6,329 nucleotides of DNA from Zoogloeaceae bacterium. GTDB taxonomy: Bacteria > Pseudomonadota > Gammaproteobacteria > Burkholderiales > Rhodocyclaceae. A model generated the notes under the pieces. The model was not told the origin of the DNA, did no database searches, and worked only from the letters and a program-made list of their open reading frames with translations. The position numbers and the translations under genes were made by a program. Shown here one piece after another: positions 1-5,699 of the stretch (within the stretch, counting starts at the first letter, position 1; each line of letters begins with the position of its first letter). The stretch is from NCBI GenBank assembly GCA_031282665.1, contig JAITDH010000259.1, positions 1 to 6,329 of the forward strand, written 5' to 3'.

Positions 1-303
1 TCCGATCTGATCCTGGTGGGGCTCGTCTACCTGATGGTCGACCCGCTCGCGCCGAACTGGGAAATCGAAACGCTGCGCGTGAGCGAGGATGTGTTCAAGA
101 TGCAGTTGTCCATGAAGAGCTACCACACCGGCGGCGCGGGAGAAGCGCAATACATCTTCCGCCGCAACGCCCGCCGCCTCGCCCGCGCGGCGGGCTATGA
201 CGATTATGTGGTGCTGCATTACGAGGAAGGCATCGAATCCGGCACCATCGCTACCCACCGCTTCAGCGAGGGCGAAATCCGGTTGGTCAGGAACGATGGC
301 TGA
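1..303 (+). CDS. C-terminal part of an unrecognised small, probably exported or membrane-anchored protein (5' end outside window)
   Basis: The frame is open from the first base, so the gene very probably begins upstream; 100 codons are visible, ending in TGA at 301-303. The first residues (SDLILVGLVYLM) are hydrophobic and look like the end of a signal peptide or membrane anchor. After them comes a soluble, mixed alpha/beta-looking segment with the recognisable stretches YHTGGAGEAQYIFRRNARRLA and GYDDYVVLHYEEGIESGT. The pattern of a strand, a helix rich in Arg and Ala, then 'GYDxYVV' resembles small lipoproteins of the CC0125/CC1285 kind, but this is only a resemblance and I assign no function. 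A GTG at 16 could serve as a start, but no Shine-Dalgarno sequence precedes it. The antitoxin remnant follows on the same strand after 18 bp, so the two may once have been co-transcribed. Confidence 0.6.
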   Translation, partial: SDLILVGLVYLMVDPLAPNWEIETLRVSEDVFKMQLSMKSYHTGGAGEAQYIFRRNARRLARAAGYDDYVVLHYEEGIESGTIATHRFSEGEIRLVRNDG

Positions 304-321
304 ATGGGATGAACGTCAGCC

Positions 322-483
322 ATGAAAGACGAATATGATTTCTCGCAGGGCAAGCGCGGGGCGAACATCAAGTCGGGAAAAACCCAGGTCACGCTCTATC
401 TGGACGACGAGATTCTCTCCGTCTTCCGGGAATGGGCCGAGCGTGAGGAAGCACGAGCGCAGGACGTAGCGTCGGTTTCGTAG
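322..483 (+). pseudogene. Truncated CopG/BrnA-type ribbon-helix-helix antitoxin remnant (53 aa)
   Basis: An ATG at 322 opens a 53-codon frame. The start MKDEYDFSQGKRG is typical of CopG/BrnA-like antitoxins ('KxEYDFSxAKRG'). A predicted DNA-contacting beta strand follows (KTQVTLYLDDEIL, about residues 20-32), then the first helix (SVFREWAEREEAR, about 33-45). A ribbon-helix-helix fold needs a second helix, usually with a 'YQxLINxxL' type motif. Here it is missing: the frame runs into AQDVASVS and stops at a TAG (481-483) supplied by the 42-bp repeat. The other forward frames beyond the break show no second helix, so this looks like loss of the 3' end rather than a simple frameshift. No BrnT or HicA/RelE-like toxin gene is next to it. 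A weak GGGA lies about 11 bases before the ATG. The family call is from motif memory. It is probably non-functional; a short expressed peptide cannot be excluded. Confidence 0.6.
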
Positions 484-515
484 GTTGGATAAGCGAAGCG
501 CAATCCGACATTCGT
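474..515. repeat. Interspersed 42-bp stem-loop repeat, copy 1
   Basis: This stretch matches 6235-6276 at 41 of 42 positions, in the same orientation; the only difference is C501 versus T6262. It can fold into an interrupted hairpin. TTGGAT (485-490) pairs with ATCCGA (503-508), including one G-T pair, and GCG (493-495) pairs with CGC (499-501) around an AAG loop. It lies between the convergent 3' ends of the antitoxin remnant and ntrC, and it supplies the remnant's stop codon. The core 'GTAGGTTGGATAAGCG' resembles dispersed repeats I recall from beta- and gammaproteobacterial genomes; that is memory, not a search. It could act as a bidirectional transcript end or an RNA-stability element, but there is no T-tract for classical termination. 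Confidence 0.85.
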
Positions 516-542
516 ACTGCCGCTTTTTGCCGGATTCCTCGC

Positions 543-1937
543 CTACAGGCTCTCCAATCCCAGTTCCTGGATCTTCCGGGTGATGGTGTTGCGGCCGATG
601 GCGAGGGCTTGGGCGGCTTCGACGCGGCGGCCGCCGGTATGGGCCAGGGCGCGGGAGATCAGGGTACGTTCGAAGGCGCGCGCGAGTTTTTCGTGCAGTT
701 CCGGGGTGCTGGCGGCAAGCAGGCGGTCGACTTCCTGCGCCAGCGCGCTTTCCCAATTGGCGAGGTTCGCCTTCGCCGCCGGCGCCTTGCGCAATTCGGG
801 CGGCAGATCCTCGATGCCGACCTGCTGTCCCGGCGCCATGACGGTGATCCAGTGGCAGAGGTTTTCCAGTTGCCGGACGTTGCCGCTGAATTCCTGCTCG
901 GCCAGGTATTGCAGCGCGACATCCGAAAGGCGCTTGGCTTCGCCGCCCAGTTCGCGCGCGCTCTTTTGCAGGAAGTGCCGGATCAGCAGCGGGATGTCTT
1001 CGCGCCGTTCGCGCAGGGCGGGCAGGCGGATGCGGATGACGTTCAGGCGATGGAACAGGTCTTCGCGGAACAGCCCTTCCTTGACCCTGCCTTCGAGATC
1101 CTGGTGCGTGGCGGCAATGACGCGGACATTGGCCTTGATTGGGGCGTGCCCGCCGACCCGGTAGAAATGGCCGTCGGAGAGCACCCGCAGGAGCCGTGTC
1201 TGCAATTCGGCGGGCATGTCGCCGATTTCGTCGAGGAAGAGGACGCCGCCGTCGGCCTGCTCGAAACGCCCTTGCCGTTGCGCCTGTGCGCCGGTGAACG
1301 CGCCGCGTTCGTGGCCGAAAAGCTCGGATTCCAGCAGTTCGCGGGGAATCGCCGCCGTGTTGATCGCCACGAAGGGGGCGTCCTTGCGCGGACTGTGGCG
1401 ATGCAGGGCGCGCGCCACCAGTTCCTTGCCACTGCCGGATTCTCCGGTAATCAGCACGGTGGCGTGCGATTGCGAAAGCCGTCCGATGGCGCGGAAAACT
1501 TCCTGCATGGCGGGCGCCTGGCCGAGAATTTCCGGCATCAGGGGTTCTTCTTCGTTTGCACCCTCATGGTGCATACTTTCGTCGATGGCGCGCCGAATCA
1601 GTGCAACCGCCTGGTCTACGTCGAAAGGTTTGGGCAGGTATTCGAAGGCGCCGCCCTGGAAGGCGGAGACGGCGGATTCCAGGTCGGAATAGGCGGTCAT
1701 GATGATGACCGGCGTTTCGGGCGCCAGCGTCTTGACCTGCTTGAGCAGATCCAGCCCGGAGGCGCCGGGCATGCGGATATCGGAGATCAGCGCCTGCGGC
1801 TTGTTGCCTTCCGCCAGCGCCGCGAGCGCTTCATCCGCGCTGGCGAAGCTCAGGAAGGGAATGTTTTCCCGCGCCAGGGTCTTTTCCAGAACCCAGCGGA
1901 TGGAGCGGTCGTCGTCGATAATCCAGATCGGTTTCAT
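543..1937 (-). CDS. ntrC: Nitrogen regulation response regulator NtrC (sigma-54 activator)
   Basis: This 464-residue protein has the full NtrC/GlnG architecture. The receiver domain (about 1-120) has the acidic cluster D8-D10, the phosphoacceptor D53 in ISDIRMPG, T81 and K103 in LPKPFD. The central AAA+ sigma-54 interaction domain (about 136-365) has Walker A GESGSGKE (165-172), the sigma-54-contacting GAFTGA loop (212-217), Walker B GVLFLDEIGD (231-240), the FREDLFHRL segment (290-298) and the sensor II segment SGNVRQLEN. The C-terminal Fis-type helix-turn-helix is GGRRVEAAQALAIGRNTITRKIQELG (about 435-460), which is close to classical NtrC. Phosphorylated by NtrB, it would oligomerise and drive sigma-54 transcription of nitrogen-assimilation genes. 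The ATG at 1937 lies 16 bp after the ntrB stop and lacks a clear Shine-Dalgarno sequence, so translation is probably coupled to ntrB. All key residues are present. Length is normal for the family. Confidence 0.96.
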   Translation of the reverse strand: MKPIWIIDDDRSIRWVLEKTLARENIPFLSFASADEALAALAEGNKPQALISDIRMPGASGLDLLKQVKTLAPETPVIIMTAYSDLESAVSAFQGGAFEYLPKPFDVDQAVALIRRAIDESMHHEGANEEEPLMPEILGQAPAMQEVFRAIGRLSQSHATVLITGESGSGKELVARALHRHSPRKDAPFVAINTAAIPRELLESELFGHERGAFTGAQAQRQGRFEQADGGVLFLDEIGDMPAELQTRLLRVLSDGHFYRVGGHAPIKANVRVIAATHQDLEGRVKEGLFREDLFHRLNVIRIRLPALRERREDIPLLIRHFLQKSARELGGEAKRLSDVALQYLAEQEFSGNVRQLENLCHWITVMAPGQQVGIEDLPPELRKAPAAKANLANWESALAQEVDRLLAASTPELHEKLARAFERTLISRALAHTGGRRVEAAQALAIGRNTITRKIQELGLESL

Positions 1938-1953
1938 GGCGGGGCAATCGGTA

Positions 1954-3126
1954 TCAGACAGAGGTGGCCGGAAGATGTCCGGAATTCTGCGCGACGTCAG
2001 CGAGGTCTTGCGGCCCGGTGAGCGGCAGGTGGATCAGGAAGACAGTATGCCCTGGATGGCTGTCGCATTCGATACTGCCCTGGTGCTGCTGGATGAAGCT
2101 CTGCGCCAGCGTCAGGCCAAGCCCGGTGCCGTCGGGCCGCCCGGAGACCAGGGGATAGAACATGCGTTCGCGCAGATTGTCGGGGATGCCGGGGCCGTTG
2201 TCGATGATGGAGACGTCGATCGCCAGCTTGAAACGGCGCTTGGCGATCGTGACCAGCCGGGCCGAGCGGGTGCGGAAGAGGATTTCTCCCTTGCCCTGCA
2301 TGGCTTGCGCGGCATTGCGGGCGACATTGAGGAAGGCCTGGATCAACTGTTCGCGGTCGGCGCGGAGGTCCGGCAGGCTGATGTCGTAGTCGCAGCGGAT
2401 TTCCAGGTTTTCCGGGAATTCCATCTGCAATATGTTCTTCACCCTTTCGAGCGCTTCGTGCACATTCATCGGGCGCGCCTGGAAAGCGCCATGATGCGGG
2501 GAAAGAAGCCGCTGCATCAGGCCCTGCAGGCGATCCGCCTCCTGGATGATGACTTGCGTATATTCCCGCAGGGACGGGTTGTCCAGCTCGCATTCCAGGA
2601 GCTGCGCCGCGCCGCGGATGCCGCCGAGGGGATTCTTGATCTCGTGCGCCAGGTTGCGGATCAGTTCGCGGCTGGCCTGCTGCTGTTCGAGCAGGCGTTC
2701 TTCGCGGTTGGCCTTCAGTTGCTGGTCGATCGGCTGCAATTCGATCAGCATCCGGATTTCCGGCGCTTCCTCGCAATGCACCGGCGTCACCGTGCAGTTC
2801 AGGTGCAGGACTTCGCCCGGCTTCAGGGCGACGCCATGACGCAGGCGGCGGATTTCCACGTCCTGCCCGGTATAGCTCCAGTCGTTGGCGAGCGCGTTGT
2901 CGAAGGCTTGGCGCAGGATCGCGCTGTATTGCACCGTTTCTTCCAGTGGCCGCCCCAGGAGCACCTGTCCCGTCGTTTCCAGGAGGTTTTCCGCGGCGCT
3001 GTTGGCGTAACGGACCCGCCGCTCGACATCGAGCAGGAGGACGGCGGAAGCCAGATAATCCATCCCGCCGAACGGGGGATCGAGACGAGGGAGACGAGGG
3101 TGCAACCCGGAAGATTTTTTCGGCAT
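1954..3126 (-). CDS. ntrB: Nitrogen sensor histidine kinase NtrB (GlnL)
   Basis: This 390-residue cytoplasmic histidine kinase has no membrane segments. An N-terminal PAS domain (about 20-130) begins at GMDYLASAVLLLDVERRVRY, a typical NtrB start. The dimerisation/phosphoacceptor region is RNLAHEIKNPLGGIRGAAQ with the phosphorylated His at residue 161. The ATPase domain has the N box NVARNAAQAM (about 267-276), the G1 box DNGPGIP (309-315) and the G2 box GTGLGL (333-338). In characterised bacteria NtrB phosphorylates NtrC under nitrogen limitation and is switched to phosphatase by PII. The gene precedes ntrC by 16 bp. I chose the ATG at 3126 (MPKKSSG). A TTG at 3141 would add five residues, and neither start has a convincing Shine-Dalgarno sequence; a later Met (GGM, codon 22) sits immediately before the PAS domain. 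So the first ~20 residues are uncertain, but the identity is secure. Confidence 0.95.
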   Translation of the reverse strand: MPKKSSGLHPRLPRLDPPFGGMDYLASAVLLLDVERRVRYANSAAENLLETTGQVLLGRPLEETVQYSAILRQAFDNALANDWSYTGQDVEIRRLRHGVALKPGEVLHLNCTVTPVHCEEAPEIRMLIELQPIDQQLKANREERLLEQQQASRELIRNLAHEIKNPLGGIRGAAQLLECELDNPSLREYTQVIIQEADRLQGLMQRLLSPHHGAFQARPMNVHEALERVKNILQMEFPENLEIRCDYDISLPDLRADREQLIQAFLNVARNAAQAMQGKGEILFRTRSARLVTIAKRRFKLAIDVSIIDNGPGIPDNLRERMFYPLVSGRPDGTGLGLTLAQSFIQQHQGSIECDSHPGHTVFLIHLPLTGPQDLADVAQNSGHLPATSV

Positions 3127-3170
3127 AGGCGGGAAAAGCAAGATCCACGCCCGAATTTCCGGCCCCCTTC

Positions 3171-3617
3171 TCAGCGAAGGCCGGACAATTCCCTGTTCAG
3201 ATCCCCGATATTGCGCTCGTGTTCCGCCACGGCTTCCTGATAGGGTTGCAGGCGTTCCAGGACCTTCTGGTAGTTTCTTTCATTGCCCAGGCGGATATTT
3301 TCCTGTTCGGAAAGCGCGGTTTTCGCCGCTTCCAGTTTTTGCCTTTCGTTGGACAATTGCTGCTCCAGATGCCGGATGCGATTCGCCTTCTGTTCCTTGG
3401 TGATGCCTGTCGAAGGCGATTTACTCACCGCCGGGGGAGGCATCGAAGTGCCCGCGTCGATCTCCATGAGCTTGCAATCCTTGCCCAGATCGACGCTCGA
3501 ATAGGTCGTGTGCCCGTTTCCGTCCACGCAGCGATATACCTCTCCTCCCCAGGCCATTCCCCAAAGCAGGGAGAGCAGGGAGCAGGCTACCGGGAGGAGG
3601 ATTTTTTTTCGCGTCAT
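3171..3617 (-). CDS. DUF4124-type exported protein, paralogue B (nearest ntrB)
   Basis: From the ATG at 3617 the protein has 148 residues. A basic start (MTRKK) and a hydrophobic stretch (ILLPVACSLLSLLWGMAWG) form a signal peptide, with likely cleavage just before GEVYRC. The mature N-terminus, EVYRCVDGNGHTTYSSVD...KDCKLMEID, matches the DUF4124 pattern 'YxCxDxxGxxTYS'. Two cysteines (30 and 48) could form a disulfide in the periplasm. After a Pro/Ser-rich linker the C-terminal half (about 72-148) is Glu/Lys/Arg/Gln-rich and strongly predicted coiled coil, ending AVAEHERNIGDLNRELSGLR. It is a paralogue of the gene just upstream. Other starts are the ATG at 3623 and a TTG at 3632 that would overlap the upstream stop (TTGA). 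I prefer 3617 because a GAGA sits about 9 bases before it and it gives a classical signal peptide. The function is unknown; it ends 44 bp before ntrB. Confidence 0.82.
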   Translation of the reverse strand: MTRKKILLPVACSLLSLLWGMAWGGEVYRCVDGNGHTTYSSVDLGKDCKLMEIDAGTSMPPPAVSKSPSTGITKEQKANRIRHLEQQLSNERQKLEAAKTALSEQENIRLGNERNYQKVLERLQPYQEAVAEHERNIGDLNRELSGLR

Positions 3618-3628
3618 GGTCATGAATC

Positions 3629-4111
3629 TCAAGGTTGTACCGCCATCGTGCTGCCGCGCAGACCGGATATTTCCCTGGACAGCGCCTCGATATTGCGCTC
3701 GTGCTGCGCCACGGCACTGGGGTCGCGCGCCCGTTGCGCGTTTTCCAGGTTCTGCTTTTCGAGGTCGAGTTCCTGTTCGAGGATGAAGCGGCGGTTGTTG
3801 TCCCGCTCCTTCTGCGCGTCGACGCTCACTCTGGGGAAGCTGGCGGGCGTCGTGTTGGCCGCTGCGCCGGGCCGCCGAACCGTCGCCTTTGCCGGCGCGG
3901 GAGGCGCCATTTCGACCTGGAGGAGCTTGCAGTTCTTTTTATTATTGATGACGACGTTGGTATAGGTAATCTGTTCGTCCGCGTCCACGCAACGGTAAAC
4001 CTGTCCCCATGCCGGCGAAACGAAAGCGATGGCACAGACGGAAAAAAGCGCCGGCAGAACCAGGCGGGAAAAATCCAGGCGGGAAGAACGATCTGGCGAG
4101 TTCATGCGCAT
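3629..4111 (-). CDS. DUF4124-type exported protein, paralogue A (first gene of the ntrBC cluster)
   Basis: This 160-residue protein has a signal peptide (about 14-36, ending VSPAWG) followed by the DUF4124 pattern QVYRCVDADEQITYTNV...KNCKLLQVEM, with cysteines 41 and 61. A Pro/Ala-rich linker (about 69-95) leads to a charged coiled-coil tail ending AVAQHERNIEALSREISGLR plus an eight-residue extension (GSTMAVQP). It shares its layout and C-terminal block with the following gene, so they arose by tandem duplication. Three in-frame ATGs are close together (4117, 4111, 4105). I chose 4111 because GGAG at 4123-4120 lies 8 bases before it; for 4117 the gap is only 2 bases and for 4105 it is 14. The stop is 11 bp before the next start. 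A promoter lies directly upstream. No function is known to me; small exported DUF4124 proteins next to ntrBC occur in other betaproteobacteria as far as I recall. Confidence 0.85.
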   Translation of the reverse strand: MRMNSPDRSSRLDFSRLVLPALFSVCAIAFVSPAWGQVYRCVDADEQITYTNVVINNKKNCKLLQVEMAPPAPAKATVRRPGAAANTTPASFPRVSVDAQKERDNNRRFILEQELDLEKQNLENAQRARDPSAVAQHERNIEALSREISGLRGSTMAVQP

Positions 4112-4119
4112 GACCATGA

Positions 4120-4123
4120 CTCC
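4120..4123 (-). promoter_or_regulatory. Ribosome binding site of DUF4124 paralogue A
   Basis: GGAG on the minus strand, 8 bases before the ATG at 4111. It decides between three clustered in-frame ATGs (4117, 4111, 4105), of which only the middle one has normal spacing. Confidence 0.6.
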
Positions 4124-4140
4124 AGTGAAACGGGTCTTTC

Positions 4141-4168
4141 AGTCTAGCATATAAAAAAGATATGTCAG
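4141..4168 (-). promoter_or_regulatory. Predicted sigma-70 promoter of the DUF4124-ntrB-ntrC cluster
   Basis: Reading the minus strand, CTGACA (4168-4163, 5 of 6 to TTGACA) is followed after 16 bp by TAGACT (4146-4141, 4 of 6 to TATAAT). The latter is preceded by TGC, giving an extended -10 (TGCTAGACT). Transcription would start near 4134, leaving a leader of about 20 bases before the ATG at 4111. The -35 hexamer overlaps the tldE stop codon. The spacer holds CATAT and ATATG arms around a T-run (4148-4164), an AT-rich inverted repeat that could be an operator or only flexible DNA. No sigma-54 element (GG-N10-GC) was recognised here. Confidence 0.5.
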
Positions 4169-5502
4169 GCGGCGACGGTCATCCCGTCGAGCAAAAGGGA
4201 ACCGGTTTGTCGTGAACCACGAATTTCCACATCGTTGCCGATGGCGCGGATATTCCTGAACATTTCCGGCAGCCTGCCGGCGATCGTGACCTCCTCCACC
4301 GGATGGGTGATTTCCCCATCCTCCACCCAGAATCCCGCCGCGCCGCGCGAATAATCGCCGGTCACGTAATTCACGCCATGTCCGAGCAGTTCCGTCACCA
4401 GCAGGCCGCGTCCCATCTCGCGCAGCAGGGCGGGGAAATCGCTTTCGCCGGGCGCGAGGATCAGGTTGTGGCTGCCGCCCGCGTTGGCGGTCGTCGGCAG
4501 GCCCAGCTTGCGGCCGGAATAGACGCTCAGGAAATAGCCTTGCAGCACCCCTTCCTGCACCACCTCCCGGTCGCGGGTGCGCACGCCGTCGTTATCGAAA
4601 GGCGAACTGGCGAGCGCGCCGGGAAGATGCGGCCGTTCGCGCAAATCGAAAAAGGCGGGGAAAATGCGTTCGCCGAGCCGATCGACCAGGAAGCTGGCCT
4701 TGCGATACAGGGCGCTGCCGGAAGCCGCCTGCACGAAATGCCCGAGGAAACCGGCGGCCAGCGGCGCTTCGAGGAGGACGGGAAAGGTTCCCGTGCGGAT
4801 TTTCTTCGCCCCCAGGCGCGCCGCCGCGCGGCGGGCGGCCTTTTCTCCCACCGCCTCCGGGGAAAGCAGCGAAGCCGTGTCGCGGTGCGAGGAAAACCAA
4901 TAATCGCGCTGCATGGCGCCGCCCTTGCCGGCGATCACCGAACAGGAAATATCGTGCCGGGAGGTGGGATAACCGCCCGCGAATCCCAGGGAATTGGCGG
5001 CGACGAATTGCGCTTCGTGCGTCGCGACGCTGGCCCCCTCGGAATTGCTGATCCGCCTGTCCGCCCGCAGGGCCGCTGCCTCGGAACGCCGGGCCAGTTC
5101 GATCGCCTCCTCCACCGGCAGATCCCAGGGACGATACAGGGCGAGATCCGGCGTTTCCCGCGCCAGCAATTCTTCCTCCGCCAGTCCCGCGCAAGGGTCC
5201 TCGGCGGTGAAACGGGCAATGGCGAGCGCCGCCTCCACCGTCTCCCGGATGGCGCGGGGAGAAAAATCCGAAGTGCTCGCATACCCCCGCCGCTGCCCCA
5301 GATAGACGCTGACGCTCAAACCCTTGTCGCGGTTGTATTCGATGGTTTCCACCTCGCCGTGGCGCACCGTCACCGACTGCCCGAATCCTTCGGAAACATC
5401 GGCCTCCGCCGCCGTCGCTCCCTTCTCGCGGGCATGGCGCAGGGCATCCTCCGCCAATTGCCGGAGCGTGGAAGAAAGGTAGGAAAATTGTTGCGCCGCC
5501 AT
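4165..5502 (-). CDS. tldE: TldE/PmbA, partner subunit of the TldD metalloprotease
   Basis: The 445-residue protein aligns from memory along its whole length with E. coli PmbA (450 aa). Shared stretches include YGEVE/HGEVETIEYN (48-57), the SPRAI helix after RRGYASTSD, ARFTAEDPCAGLA (96-108), RRISNSEG (149-156), STRH-like TSRHDISCSVIA (180-191), FLGHFVQAASGSALYRK (252-268), SSPFDNDGVRTR (299-310), YSGRKLGLPTTANAGG (328-343) and VTGDYSRGAAGFWVEDGEI (380-398). TldD/TldE form a cytoplasmic complex that cleaves unfolded peptides, for example microcin B17 maturation and CcdA degradation in E. coli. The zinc HExxxH site is in TldD, so its absence here is expected. TldD is not in the window. The ATG at 5502 follows GGGTGG (5512-5507); in-frame ATGs at 5520 and 5541 have no ribosome site, and the longer open frame upstream runs into the heptamer repeat element. 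It is divergent from yjgA, as in many proteobacteria. Confidence 0.95.
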   Translation of the reverse strand: MAAQQFSYLSSTLRQLAEDALRHAREKGATAAEADVSEGFGQSVTVRHGEVETIEYNRDKGLSVSVYLGQRRGYASTSDFSPRAIRETVEAALAIARFTAEDPCAGLAEEELLARETPDLALYRPWDLPVEEAIELARRSEAAALRADRRISNSEGASVATHEAQFVAANSLGFAGGYPTSRHDISCSVIAGKGGAMQRDYWFSSHRDTASLLSPEAVGEKAARRAAARLGAKKIRTGTFPVLLEAPLAAGFLGHFVQAASGSALYRKASFLVDRLGERIFPAFFDLRERPHLPGALASSPFDNDGVRTRDREVVQEGVLQGYFLSVYSGRKLGLPTTANAGGSHNLILAPGESDFPALLREMGRGLLVTELLGHGVNYVTGDYSRGAAGFWVEDGEITHPVEEVTIAGRLPEMFRNIRAIGNDVEIRGSRQTGSLLLDGMTVAA

Positions 5503-5536
5503 GAAGCCACCCGAAGCCATCGAACGAAAGGGCGTT

Positions 5537-5542
5537 ATCATA
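5537..5542 (-). promoter_or_regulatory. Possible -10 box of tldE
   Basis: TATGAT on the minus strand (5542-5537) matches TATAAT at 5 of 6. It would place transcription start near 5530, about 28 bases before the tldE ATG at 5502. The -35 position falls inside the heptamer arm of the inverted-repeat element, where no good TTGACA match is seen, so the promoter is weak or needs an activator. Confidence 0.3.
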
Positions 5543-5552
5543 AGCCATTTTT

Positions 5553-5687
5553 GACAGGAGGCAGGAGACAGAGGACAGAGCGTGCGCGTTTTGCAGTCTG
5601 TGGTCAGCGGCCGGTTTGCTTCTTCTGATACCTGATTCCAAAGACCGCACCAGTGGCCGCTCTGTTTCCTGTCTCCTGTCTCCCGCC
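5553..5687. repeat. 135-bp inverted-repeat element with arms of degenerate 7-bp units (MITE-like)
   Basis: The 30-bp arms 5553-5582 and 5658-5687 are inverted copies matching at 24 of 30 positions, with a 75-bp centre. The left arm splits into four heptamers (GACAGGA, GGCAGGA, GACAGAG, GACAGAG) followed by CG. The right arm, read on the minus strand, gives GGCGGGA, GACAGGA, GACAGGA, AACAGAG, then CG. Both arms therefore have the same four-unit design. The element fills most of the tldE-yjgA spacer and encodes nothing convincing. Similar CTGTCTC/GACAGAG heptamer strings occur between genes in other proteobacteria as I recall. It carries no transposase, so if mobile it would depend on one elsewhere; no target-site duplication was evident at its edges. 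Confidence 0.65.
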
Positions 5688-5699
5688 CCCGAACCCACG

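Noticed and set aside
484..542. An intrinsic terminator for ntrC in the convergent spacer
   Set aside because: Apart from the repeat hairpin, which lacks a following T-run on either strand, only a 3-bp stem around CTTTTTG is seen.
609..2021. A 470-codon open frame on the plus strand, opposite ntrC
   Set aside because: It is a mirror of ntrC in high-GC DNA; the minus strand has every NtrC motif, and the plus-strand translation has no recognisable domain.
1699..3240. A 513-codon open frame on the plus strand, opposite ntrB
   Set aside because: It runs across the ntrC-ntrB and ntrB-DUF4124 boundaries, as antisense shadows do, and has no domain pattern.
5551..5556. A perfect TTGACA on the plus strand as a yjgA -35 box
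   Set aside because: At 16-18 bp spacing the sequence is GACAGAG heptamers with no -10 match, and the ATG is about 145 bp away.
4303..5628. A 441-codon open frame on the plus strand, opposite tldE
   Set aside because: tldE on the minus strand matches its family along its full length; the antisense frame has no family features.
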